From assembly GCA_000755425.1 (NCBI GenBank), contig BBMT01000006.1:186001-250000 (forward strand): DNA of 64,000 nt, written 5' to 3'. Of the stretch, positions 1 to 10,851 are shown piece after piece. The notes beneath the pieces are model-generated. The model did not search any database. It saw only the letters and a list, made by a program, of their open reading frames with translations, and was not told where the DNA came from. The translations under genes were made by a program, and so were the position numbers. Source of the stretch: Vibrio maritimus (GTDB lineage Bacteria > Pseudomonadota > Gammaproteobacteria > Enterobacterales > Vibrionaceae). The first letter of the stretch is position 1. Every line of letters starts with the position of its first letter.

Positions 1-132
1 ATGGGTGATGGATTCAATTCGATCAGTCATTTTTGAAGTGGACTGAATTGCGTACCAAGATGAGGTCATCATGATAGCGATAAGTACAAAGAAGCTAATG
101 TAAATTCGAGTGACGATTGACGACAGTTTCAT
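1..132 (-). CDS. Methyl-accepting chemotaxis protein, N-terminal fragment
   Basis: Partial gene: 44 codons read leftwards from an ATG at 132 and run off the window edge. An AGGAG ribosome-binding site lies about 8 bases before the ATG. The peptide starts MKLSSIVTRIYISFFVLIAI, a short basic N-terminus followed by one hydrophobic segment (about residues 9-28), then polar sequence (ATSKMTDRIES-like). This is the usual start of a membrane chemoreceptor: first membrane helix, then periplasmic sensor. The rest is outside the window, so the HAMP and signalling domains cannot be checked. Another membrane sensor (for example a histidine kinase) is possible. Confidence 0.55.
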   Translation of the reverse strand, partial: MKLSSIVTRIYISFFVLIAIMMTSSWYAIQSTSKMTDRIESITH

Positions 133-201
133 CGAATAAACTCCTAGATGGTGGAAACAAATGGTGCGAACTTGGAGTTTGTAGCGCAGACAAAAAGTGG
201 G

Positions 202-227
202 AAAAAAGGGCCTGACCTGTCAGACCC
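202..227 (-). terminator. Rho-independent terminator after the first porin
   Basis: On the minus strand a 9-bp stem (GGGTCTGAC / GTCAGGCCC, one G-T pair) with a 2-base centre is followed by six T. It lies 25 bases past the stop of the porin gene at 253, in the right orientation to end it. Confidence 0.75.
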
Positions 228-252
228 AAATAGTGGGAACCCTAATTGTTCA

Positions 253-1533
253 TTACCACCATGCTTCAAACATTGCGCCAGCCGCTAACGTATCGACCTT
301 CTCAACGTCTGTTGCTTTAACATCACCTGCTGTTACGTAGAAGCGCAGCATTGGACGGCTCCATGGCAAACCACCTAGTGATACGTTTTGAGAAAGCGTT
401 ACTTTCCAACCTTTCTTCTCAGTGTCGTCATCGTGATCTTCCATCGCATAACCCGCTTCTAACCAGGTAGAGTGGACGTCATCCCATTGGTACATAGGAC
501 GAGCGATGACGGAGTATTCATTGCGATCTGACGTATCTTCGCCGTTTAATTGTTTAAAAGAGGCTAGGTAATCCACTTTAAATGCATCGGTCGGACTAAT
601 ACCGCCTTCTAAACTCGCGTAGATGACTTTAAGATCATCGTTCAAATCGAATACGCTGTTGTCTGAGTTGTCTGCATATTTAAAAACGAACTTGTTTGAT
701 GCACCAAGACCCATTGTGGCGCCAAGTTGCCAAGAGTTGTTATCTTGAACTGATGCATCGGCTTGCTTAGAGGCAAAGCCATAGTTGGCGTACAGATCCA
801 ATGCGCCAATGCCTAGGTCAATGCCGTGAAGTTTAGAAGTAAGTGCGTATCGACCGTTGTCGTTACCCAGTGCACCAGTGGCAGAGTCAACTTGACCGAC
901 AATACCCATATCAAGTTTCACACCGCCTAGGTTTAGGTTATTGAAACCACCCCCTTGACCATCATGTGACATCCAGAAGTAATCATTTAGACCTTGTTGA
1001 GGACGTTGGTGGAAGTCACGACCAGCCCACATATAGAGTTCAGGCTGACTTTCGAAGACATTGGTGACACCTGCGTACATTTTCTTAAGATTGACACCAC
1101 CTTCAGAACTCCACGCACGGTTACCCCATTGGTCAAACATGGCCACGATATCCCATATTGCACCGTTGTCTGCTTTCTTAGCGTAGGCGAATTGGATTTC
1201 ACCACCGTTTGCTTCGTTACCAAGACGACCCACTGAGCGACCAGAGCTACCAACATCAACGTAAGCAGAATCACTATCTGAATAGTGCATGCCGTAACGC
1301 GCATAACCAGAAAAAATAAGACCTTGAGGTGGCTCAAAATCTGGAGTGAGCACCGCTGGTTGTTGGTCATAAATATAGTCGGTTTCTTGAACTTTAGTTT
1401 CAAGCTCTTGAATACGTTTTGTCAGTTCTTCAATTTGAGCTGCATTGTTACTTTCAGTTTCTGAAAAAGATGAAAAAGAGACTAGAGATGCAGCCACTGC
1501 TACGGCAACAGGAAGTTTTTTAAGATGGTACAT
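253..1533 (-). CDS. LamB-family carbohydrate porin with N-terminal coiled coil
   Basis: 426 residues. An N-terminal signal peptide (to about residue 24, ends FSSFS) is followed by a short heptad-rich stretch (about 30-50, QIEELTKRIQELETKV) like the coiled-coil extension of ScrY-type porins. A proline spacer leads into an aromatic-rich beta-barrel beginning GLIFSGYARYGMHYS, with the LamB-like stretch RLGNEANGGEIQFAY. The chain ends in Trp-Trp, as expected for an outer-membrane barrel. Role: passive uptake of oligosaccharides across the outer membrane. The start is supported by AAGGAAATAGT before ATG 1533. It is transcribed alone and ends at its own terminator. The substrate is not readable from sequence; location beside a xylan locus suggests xylo-oligosaccharides, but maltodextrins are possible. 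Confidence 0.85.
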   Translation of the reverse strand: MYHLKKLPVAVAVAASLVSFSSFSETESNNAAQIEELTKRIQELETKVQETDYIYDQQPAVLTPDFEPPQGLIFSGYARYGMHYSDSDSAYVDVGSSGRSVGRLGNEANGGEIQFAYAKKADNGAIWDIVAMFDQWGNRAWSSEGGVNLKKMYAGVTNVFESQPELYMWAGRDFHQRPQQGLNDYFWMSHDGQGGGFNNLNLGGVKLDMGIVGQVDSATGALGNDNGRYALTSKLHGIDLGIGALDLYANYGFASKQADASVQDNNSWQLGATMGLGASNKFVFKYADNSDNSVFDLNDDLKVIYASLEGGISPTDAFKVDYLASFKQLNGEDTSDRNEYSVIARPMYQWDDVHSTWLEAGYAMEDHDDDTEKKGWKVTLSQNVSLGGLPWSRPMLRFYVTAGDVKATDVEKVDTLAAGAMFEAWW

Positions 1534-2037
1534 ACTATTTCCTTATAAGTTTATTTTGATGCTTGGTTGTTTTTGTTATCAATAATCTTAAGGAATGAAA
1601 TGAATGAAAATATAGATTGGCTTCACATCTAAATACGGGGTTTAAACTCATGAAACAAGCTATAGTGTAGGTTGTGTGCATAACTTATTGATTTTTAGTA
1701 ATTTATTTTATATGTTGAATAATAGTATAGAATTTGAATGCGGTTTCGTTTCATGACTTAGAAGGTGATTAATCACAGGTTTTTATATGCATTTAATACG
1801 TAACATAGAGTGATTGATGAAATTTTTCATGATTTTGAAATAAGTGAAATTTATATTGTGACGACGATCTTGTATTAATTGATTTAATGTGTTTATGACA
1901 CGTAATACACACCTGTGGACGGTGCTGAATGGTTTTTCTTGGTCGATTATTTATACTGATTGTCGACTAATAATAGAGGCGTGAGGTTATATTGTTTACT
2001 TAGTAGTTGTTGATGCAATTTAATAATGATACGAGAT
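1534..2037. other. AT-rich intergenic region, promoter of the first porin
   Basis: About 500 bases of AT-rich DNA between the porin start at 1533 and the terminator of the second porin. No open frame with a ribosome-binding site and no recognisable RNA was seen. It must carry the promoter for the minus-strand porin; no confident operator could be picked. Confidence 0.5.
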
Positions 2038-2086
2038 AAAAAGAGGCCGAACTCTTGCTGCCGCTTTGCTAGGGAGAGTTCGACCT
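2038..2086 (-). terminator. Rho-independent terminator after the second porin
   Basis: On the minus strand a 12-bp stem (AGGTCGAACTCT / AGAGTTCGGCCT, one G-T pair) is followed by TTTTT. It lies about 145 bases past the stop of the porin gene at 2231, so that mRNA would have a long 3' tail. Confidence 0.7.
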
Positions 2087-2230
2087 TAAAGCTCCAATGA
2101 AGGAGTGGGGGTAATTGCTGTTGTCAGCAATGAAAAAACAATAGAAACTGATACGGTTATCGAATATGAAACACCTCCTATCTCAAGAGTTCATAGTATC
2201 CCCCTGAACAAGCCAGGGAGATAAGATTTA

Positions 2231-3532
2231 TTACCACCACATGTCGACTTGAACACCTACGATAAAGTCGTGGTCATCTTCACCTGCGTTTGAAGAAACG
2301 CCTGGGTTACCCTTTAGGTAAGTCGCAAGTAAGCGGATTTCTGGTGCTGGTCCAAAGCCTGTACCTACTGTCCAAGTAGGGGCTATAGTTGCTTTGTATG
2401 TTGCGTTGCCACCATTGTCACGGTTTACGCTGTTATCGGTATAACCAAATTCAGCTGCGATTGCGAAGTCGTCGATAGAAGGCATGGTGTAAACTGGGCG
2501 AACCATTGCGTACCAGTAAGAGAAATCATCTACGTTGTCATCGTACGATGTTTGCTCGTAACCGACTGCAGGGAAGAACAACCAGTTTTCACCAATGTAA
2601 CCACCGTAAGCTTGAGCACGTACCGTTTGATCACCGTCTTTTACGCGGGTCATGTTGGTTTGACCGACAACTGCATCAGGGTTAAATCCAGCGCCGCCAG
2701 GACTAAACTGGTTATAGTTGGTGAATGTACGACCCAACATCGTCGACCCACCTAGACCTTGACCATATTGAACGCCGATTTTTGAGAAACCGTTAGCAAA
2801 TCCAAAGAAGTTAGAAGGAGAGTACTGAACGTGGCCTTCGAAACCAGAGGTAGAGAATTCATCGCCGTTGACGTTTTCACCCATTTGTTTAGCCATACCT
2901 TCAATACGCCATTGACCGTAATCTGCGCGCACGTGGAAAGCGTTTAGCATTTCGTTTAGACCCAGTGACTGGTTACTTGCGATATAAGCAAAGTCCCACT
3001 TACCACCAGCAAGTTCAGTCCCTTTTAGGCCGATACCAGTACCAGAGTAATCGGTATAGAAGAAGTCAGTCATGAAGATATAGTTGTCACGACCATAGTA
3101 ACGTTGACCGCCCCAAAGTGTACCTGTGTTAGACACGCCATCAAATTCTACAAAGGACTCAATTAGGCCCGCAGCTTTACCGTCAATGTTTGCAAACAAG
3201 TTACTCCCGTTGCCGTTCGGGTTGTCCTGACCTAAGCGTGCATTAATGCGAACGCTCTTGCCGTCTGAGTCCTCGGATTTCTCCCAGTCCCAGCGCTGCA
3301 TGAAAGCAAGCTCCCAGAAATCATCAGCTTCTAAACCCAGACGACCTAGTGTTTCTTTTTGTCCACCCCATTCATGTTGTTTAAAGTCATTCTTGGCGCT
3401 AGTAAGAGCACCTGCACGGAAGTAACCGTGGAATTCAAAATCTGAGGTTGGTTTTTCGGCTAAAGCTGGCATTGAAGATATTGCAGCCACTCCTGCAATA
3501 AATAGCGCTTTGCTTAATGCTGTTTTTTCCAT
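2231..3532 (-). CDS. LamB-family maltoporin-like outer-membrane porin
   Basis: 433 residues from ATG 3532. That start is preferred because GGAG sits 8 bases upstream; an upstream in-frame TTG (3544) would overlap this ribosome-binding site. Signal peptide to about residue 25 (ends PALA), then barrel sequence starting FEFHGYFRAGALTS, with LGRLGLEADDFWELAF and GGQRYYGRDNYIFMTDFFYTDYSGTGIG, which are LamB-family signatures (the ring of aromatic residues lines the sugar channel). The C-terminus ends MWW. Predicted to pass oligosaccharides through the outer membrane. It is divergent from malM at 4012, with a CRP-like site between them. It is similar to but clearly distinct from the porin at 253. 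Confidence 0.87.
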   Translation of the reverse strand: MEKTALSKALFIAGVAAISSMPALAEKPTSDFEFHGYFRAGALTSAKNDFKQHEWGGQKETLGRLGLEADDFWELAFMQRWDWEKSEDSDGKSVRINARLGQDNPNGNGSNLFANIDGKAAGLIESFVEFDGVSNTGTLWGGQRYYGRDNYIFMTDFFYTDYSGTGIGLKGTELAGGKWDFAYIASNQSLGLNEMLNAFHVRADYGQWRIEGMAKQMGENVNGDEFSTSGFEGHVQYSPSNFFGFANGFSKIGVQYGQGLGGSTMLGRTFTNYNQFSPGGAGFNPDAVVGQTNMTRVKDGDQTVRAQAYGGYIGENWLFFPAVGYEQTSYDDNVDDFSYWYAMVRPVYTMPSIDDFAIAAEFGYTDNSVNRDNGGNATYKATIAPTWTVGTGFGPAPEIRLLATYLKGNPGVSSNAGEDDHDFIVGVQVDMWW

Positions 3533-4011
3533 GTTGTTCTCCAACTAATTATATGAATAGCATTTAGTACTTATCGGGTATGGTAAGAGATAAGTTGCAA
3601 TCAATATTAAGTAGCCAAACCATATGTTTAGGTGATGTTGATCACTTGTGTGTGGAGAATTTTGTTGACGTTTGTCACGATAAGATAATAATAAAAAATA
3701 TGAAAATTGAATTGAGATATTACGTAAATATTACGTTTTTTCATTATTGAGTTTTTCTTTTTTTATGAGCTCGTTCGCTAGAGGTTTTATGTAATTTGTT
3801 AACCCTATTTCGAAATTCATCATTTTAAACGAAACCTAATTGACCTCACACTCAGGCGATGGATTAAATGGGGGTGGTTAATTAGAATTGGTAGGCGAGA
3901 AAACTAATAATAAACAAGTGATGTGATTGATTAGTGTTTTGCTAAGAGCTTTTGTTATTAGAGAGATTCTTATTGACAATCACTTGTATTGTTTCCACAT
4001 GGAGGAGTCCA
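3533..4011. other. Divergent promoter region between lamB-like porin and malM-like gene
   Basis: About 480 AT-rich bases between two outward-facing genes. Apart from the CRP-like site at 3628-3649 no gene or RNA was recognised. The plus-strand reading frame open from 3952 extends the malM frame upstream but lacks a ribosome-binding site at its first codon. Confidence 0.5.
3628..3649. promoter_or_regulatory. CRP-like binding site
   Basis: Contains the perfect core GTGA-TGTTGA-TCAC (3632-3645), matching the CRP consensus TGTGA-N6-TCACA at the inner eight positions. It is centred about 107 bases upstream of the porin ATG at 3532. Carbon-catabolite activation of the porin would fit a sugar-uptake role. 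No experimental support. Confidence 0.5.
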
Positions 4012-4899
4012 ATGAAACGTGTGTTTTTAGCCGCCATCATCGCGTCTGTGATGGGATGCACATCATCCCAAGTTCAAACTAGTGAGTCGAGTCCGTTAGG
4101 CGTTGCAGAACTTAATAGTCAAAAGGATTGTTGTACAGCACTAAATAAGATTTCGTATGAACCTATTATCAAGTCAGGCGATTTGACCGCAGTAATTGAT
4201 ACCAACTCACAAAAGGTTGGTTTAGTGAGTGGTGTGACTTATGTCAAAGGATATCAACTCCCTGCTTTTGAGGGGGAGGCGAACTTAGAAGTGATTTCAC
4301 TTGTTGGTAACCAAGTTTTCATCCCATCGATTCTAGTACTAGACAGTGAATACAAGGCGCTGGATGTACTTTCTAGTGATGATCTAAGATATCAAAATAG
4401 TGGGATAATGTACTCTACACATTATGTTATGGAGAAAACTATCTCCCAAAAATACCCAAACGGAAAGTCGCCTCGCTATATAGTAGTTTTCACCACCGAT
4501 GAGGATCTAGCAAATTCTACTCTGATTAAGCCGTCAAGTGATTCGGCGATTCGCTCTGGGAGTGTAGAAGCTAACCTCGCCGCCAATACAGAGTGGAAGA
4601 TCCCACATGCAGCAATCGGTACCGTTGAGTTAGAACTCGACTACAACGGACCCGCAATAAGGCAAGAGTCAGATCAACAACAGCAACAACGTGAAGCCGC
4701 TTTAGCTACTGTTGTCGCTGCGGAACAACAATCCACCATGGAACAAGAGTTTGTTGAACTGTTTGACGATAAAATTCGTGCAGCTGTAAGAGCTGGTGAA
4801 TTTGACCGTGCTTTGGATATTATGAAGCAAGCTGAGAAGCAGGGTTCACCAACAGCAAGAGAAACGTTTGTTGAAGCAATGAAAAATTTCGAGGGCTAA
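4012..4899 (+). CDS. malM: MalM-like periplasmic lipoprotein
   Basis: 295 residues from ATG 4012, chosen because GGAGGAG lies 6 bases upstream and the product begins with a lipoprotein signal (MKRVFLAAIIASVMGC; lipobox VMGC, Cys16). Central beta-rich region similar to the maltose operon periplasmic protein family (MalM), a family of unclear biochemical role usually encoded next to lamB. The C-terminal third has a Gln-rich stretch (DQQQQQR) followed by a helical FDRALDIMKQAEKQG segment resembling a TPR-like helix pair. Divergent from the LamB-like porin, which supports an outer-membrane sugar-uptake link. Confidence 0.75.
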   Translation: MKRVFLAAIIASVMGCTSSQVQTSESSPLGVAELNSQKDCCTALNKISYEPIIKSGDLTAVIDTNSQKVGLVSGVTYVKGYQLPAFEGEANLEVISLVGNQVFIPSILVLDSEYKALDVLSSDDLRYQNSGIMYSTHYVMEKTISQKYPNGKSPRYIVVFTTDEDLANSTLIKPSSDSAIRSGSVEANLAANTEWKIPHAAIGTVELELDYNGPAIRQESDQQQQQREAALATVVAAEQQSTMEQEFVELFDDKIRAAVRAGEFDRALDIMKQAEKQGSPTARETFVEAMKNFEG

Positions 4900-4945
4900 T
4901 TTTTATCTAGCACTGTTTTACGCTTAGCAATGTATCACTACCTGC

Positions 4946-4973
4946 AAAGCCCGCACTATTACGTGCGGGCTTT
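4946..4973. terminator. Bidirectional terminator between malM and the di-haem gene
   Basis: Perfect 11-bp stem (AAAGCCCGCAC / GTGCGGGCTTT) with a 6-base loop. It sits between the convergent stops at 4899 and 5011 with A and T tracts on both sides, so it can end transcription from either side. Confidence 0.8.
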
Positions 4974-5010
4974 GTATTCAATCGGATAAACTAGCCAATA
5001 GACTCATGGC

Positions 5011-7314
5011 CTAGAGTGCCATTAGATAATCCTCGAGTTCATTTCTGGCTTGCTGGCTAGCATTAAAGTAGTTAGCCGATTGTGTTTGCGCATCTCCTCC
5101 ATGCCTCTGCATTACGGCATCAATACTGCTGGCTTGGCCGTCATGCATGAGCGTTAACGCTTCTGTGTTGCCACTTTTCACATAGCCACCTAAACCGACT
5201 CCCCAAAGCGGTGCAGTACGGAATGCTCCTTCCCCTAAGTCATGAAGGAGCAAATCCGTATAAGGGTGAATCGTTTGATTAGAAAGCTCAGGAAAATCAC
5301 TATCAGTGCCAGTCTGTACCGTCATTTTGTGGCAAGTATTGCAGCCAAATTCTTGAAAACGGCTGTGTCCAGGCATGCTTGTTAAGTTTTGACGAGGTAT
5401 CGGTACCGCGACAAGTTTCGTGTACACCACCATGTCTTGAACATGATTATCTGCGAGATCCATTGGACCAAAGCCTTCAAAACTGGTACCTATTCCCATG
5501 TCATCATGCAGTGCCTTAGCGATCTGATGCTCAACGCTCATTGTTTCCGCTCGCCAACCAAAGCGTCCAACGTACTGCTGTCCTTCAACGGTGACATAGT
5601 TGACCGTCCCCCCATTCTCCTCAGCCCATTGTTCAATGGTTTGTTGAGGGATGTTTTCTAGTAGACCAAGGCCAAACATCTTGGGCGGGACAACGTCTTG
5701 CCTTTCCTGCATATCACCCACGCCATTGAGAGTATGACATTGGGTACAGCTCGGTTGAATTGGATTGTTTGTCAATCCTGCCATTTCTGGGAAGGGTAGG
5801 TTGCCATTGATAGCTTGTGGACCGGGCAGGAACTCTTCTACATGTTCACCGGTTGTAAAGTTGGTGTGGATAAGTCGACGTCCGTCAAGCCAAGCTTGGA
5901 CGTTAGCTCTATCGAGATTGTATGCATGCTGCATAAAGCTCAAACGCTGCTGTGCGCCGCCGCTTGCAGATAGCTGAGGGACGGTTGTATTGCCACCCAA
6001 CTGGGCGAAGCTGTCATTGACGTTAAGTGGTCCTACTGCGCCATCACGGTTGTTTACGGTTAACCCTTGCCCTAACACATACCTAAATGTTTGCCCATAG
6101 TAATTGACGTTGTCACCCGTTGTTTGCGCGCGATCGAAGCTGATAGTGGTTTCAAACTCTATTTGCTCACCAGCTTCAAACGGTCGATTGATGTGCGGCC
6201 AGCGCTGCATTACTGCTCGCCATGTCGTCGCTGTTGCTCGCTGATCGCGGCTGGCCTGACAAGCCGGCACTACTGAACCATCACTCAGTACTACATCCAT
6301 GACATAACCATAATAGAAATTCGTCTCGTCACCATAGATCTTATGGTAGCGCCAGTTAGGGGTTTGTTGATTACATGATTTCTCGTTGCCAAACACATCA
6401 GTCATTGCAATAGGAATAGCACTGTTCAAGGTTACCACTACACAAGGCTCTGATGTCCCACACGCAGACTGTCTCATGTCGCTGGCGCTTGGTAATGTGT
6501 AGTCCTCCAGCACGAAAGACCCGAAACGTCCTTCCCAGTATTCAACGTTAAAGTTATTGAAGTCATTTCCTGAGAGTTCATGTCGGACTCGGTAAGCTCC
6601 GCGATTTCTTGAACGACGACGCCATTACCGCCAGAAAAGGCATTTCGAGCGTACACCGAATCAGTGAATTGACCAGTCTCTCCTTGCTGTCAGCCGCTCG
6701 GTAAACAATTTGATAAGTGCCCGGTTGGGAAGCGTGAACTGCCAACTGCCTTGTGCCTGTGAAACTGTCTCGTTTAATACGGTTTGATTGTCTGGCGCCG
6801 TGACCTGAACTGATAGCATAGATATCGATGCTTGTTCACTCGTTGCTGTAGCAGAAATCGAAACATTTTCGCCAACGGTAGCGTTGCTTGGCGAAGCGCT
6901 AGCACTGATGGTTGGGGTTTCGGGTTCAACCGGTGGCGGTGTGGTTCCGCCTCCGCTGCCCTCCGCGTCAGCGGTAATGGTGTATTCCGGAGAAATGTAT
7001 TGGGAAAGTACGTTATCCTGTACTTTTAGCTGCAATCGATAAGTTTCTCCTGCAACTACGGATTGTTCTGCCACTGTTCTTTGCCAGAAGCCGTCGACCA
7101 GTGAGGCGCTGCCACAATAGTCATCGACACATAAATACGCCCATTGACCTGTCCACCCTCCGTCTTCTGCGTAAGCAATCGCGGGGCTGCCGGATTCAAT
7201 ACGAGTATTTATTTCTGCTAAAGAAAGTGGACTGTAAAAGGCAAGGATTAAAGAACCTAGCCCAAATGCTCTAAGACATTTTTGATTAGGAGGGGAGTGT
7301 TTGATTTTTTGCAT
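5011..7314 (-). CDS. Secreted di-haem cytochrome (DUF1111/DHOR type) with N-terminal CBM31-like module; three frameshifts
   Basis: One locus of about 768 codons when three single-base deletions (near 6743, 6693 and 6606) are allowed for. Order: signal peptide (about 1-34, ends LSLA); CBM31-like module (about 35-115: GGWTGQWAYLCVDDYC, then LQLKVQD), closely matching the CBM31 pattern GW-x-x-x-W-x-Y-x-C-x-D-x-x-C of the neighbouring xylanase; Gly/Pro linker; Ig-like beta domain; a roughly 200-residue domain I do not recognise; then a C-terminal di-haem domain with haem sites CTQCH and CNTCH and the DUF1111 signatures GRFGWRAE, NQTIHPYTDLLLHD and APLWGVGL. DUF1111 proteins are predicted periplasmic or secreted haem oxidoreductases related to MauG/cytochrome c peroxidases. 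Divergent from the beta-1,3-xylanase. An oxidative or electron-transfer role on xylan is inference. Confidence 0.82.
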
Positions 7315-9453
<2,139 letters not shown>

Positions 9454-9465
9454 GTAACCTCTTAA

Positions 9466-9492
9466 AATAGAGGGAATAATACTCCCTCTATT
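9466..9492 (+). terminator. Terminator after the beta-1,3-xylanase
   Basis: 10-bp stem AATAGAGGGA / TCCCTCTATT with a 7-base loop, followed by ATTTAATTT, 12 bases after the xylanase stop. Confidence 0.75.
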
Positions 9493-9628
9493 ATTTAATT
9501 TAATAATACAAATTCATCTTGTGTTATTGTTGCATATGAGGTGATAAGCTTCGTAGATTATTCATATCGCTACTTTTCCTCGTCAGATCTTAATTCTTCT
9601 TCATGGTTTTTCATGCGCTTCATTCGCG

Positions 9629-9642
9629 GTGTGATCTCACAC
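9629..9642. promoter_or_regulatory. Inverted repeat upstream of galM
   Basis: GTGTGA-TC-TCACAC, a perfect 6-bp inverted repeat about 100 bases upstream of the galM ATG. The half-sites look CRP-like but the spacer is 2 rather than 6 bases, so a dimeric repressor (for example GntR-type) is as likely. Confidence 0.35.
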
Positions 9643-9732
9643 ATTGTTATGATTTTACGTCAAGCAAGAGATAAATATCATAATAGCGCTACGCATATCG
9701 AATTCTAAAATCATAATAAAAAAGGAGTGGAT

Positions 9733-10774
9733 ATGGACCATAGAACTACATTAGTCGAACCGTCTGCTGGGGAGACTACACACTGTACTGTTTAGAAAAT
9801 AGTAACGGTGTCCGCGTCGAGATTAGTGACTTAGGCGCATCCATAGTGAGCTTCAAACTCAAAGATAGATACCACAGGGAAAGAAACATTGTCCTTGGCT
9901 ACAGTCGCCCCGAGGATTACCTCAAAGGACAAGCGTATATAGGAGGCGTTGTCGGTCCATGGGGTAACCGTATTGAAAATGGTCGATATGACCATGCTGG
10001 AAATCCTATTCAGCTGAGTCAAAACGAAGGGGGCAACCATCTTCATGGAGGGGATTGTGAGCTTCACAAGCGCCGATGGGAAGTCACGATTAAAGCAGCA
10101 CAAGGAATCACACTAGAGACGCGAGTCGAAAAAGGTGAGGGGGGCTATCCAGCTAATCTAAGGATATGTGTAACTTACCGTTTAAGTGACTCCAACGAAC
10201 TCACTATTCACTACTGGGTTGAATCTGATGAGCTTGTCCGGTGAATCTTACTCATCACGCTTACTTTAATTTGAGTGGCGGTAAGTATGATGTCCAGGGG
10301 CATATCGTTGCGATAGATGCCGACGAATACTGGGATACGAATCCAGAACAAATTCCTACACAGGCACGCCCTGTCGCCTCGACGGGAATGGACTTTTTAC
10401 AGCCTAAACGTATTGCATTAGGCTTCGCTACCGAGGAATCGACCATTGTCTCCTGTGGGGGGTATGATCACTGCTTTATCTTGAATGGTGATGGTCTTCG
10501 ACCTGTAGGATGGGCATTTGAACAGACGGGAGGCATTGTATTAGAAGTAATGTCAGACAGGCCTGCTATGCAGTTCTATACCGGAAATCATTTGGGCGAC
10601 CATAAAGACTCCCAAGGCAAATCGTTTGGCGCGCACATGGGTTTCTGTTTTGAAACTCAGAGTTATCCAAATCAAGTCAATATGCCAGAAATCGCGGATC
10701 AAGTTATGGTGACACCTAATCGCCCTTTCAATTCTACGACCGTGTTTAAAGCGAGCGTAGAAGGCCAGGCTTAA
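9733..10774 (+). CDS. galM: Aldose 1-epimerase; two frameshifts
   Basis: About 347 residues across one-base deletions near 9773 (G run) and 10233 (C run). GalM-family signatures: NHLHGG (catalytic His region), the PVNLTHHAYFNLSG motif with its second catalytic His spanning the second break, GGYDHCFIL, and FETQSYPNQVN, which carries the catalytic Glu. Interconverts alpha and beta anomers of free sugars in the cytoplasm; here probably D-xylose delivered to XylA. The start at ATG 9733 follows AAAGGAGTGG. It sits between the xylanase and the importer operon and ends at a strong terminator. Confidence 0.85.
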
Positions 10775-10796
10775 CATTTAAAAGCAGCACTATATG

Positions 10797-10826
10797 AAAA
10801 AGGACAGTAATCAAACTGTCCTTTTT
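10797..10826. terminator. Bidirectional terminator, galM / chemoreceptor
   Basis: 12-bp stem AAAAAGGACAGT / ACTGTCCTTTTT with a 6-base loop between convergent genes (stops 10774 and 10852). Confidence 0.85.
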
Positions 10827-10851
10827 GGGGTTTAAAATTAGAGCGTTAGGT

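Noticed and set aside
987..1403. 138-codon minus-strand frame inside the first porin
   Set aside because: Alternative frame of a well-supported porin gene with no ribosome-binding site.
6474..6656. Separate small gene of 60 codons between the CBM31-like and haem parts
   Set aside because: It is the middle piece of one frameshifted gene; three one-base deletions join it to both neighbours.
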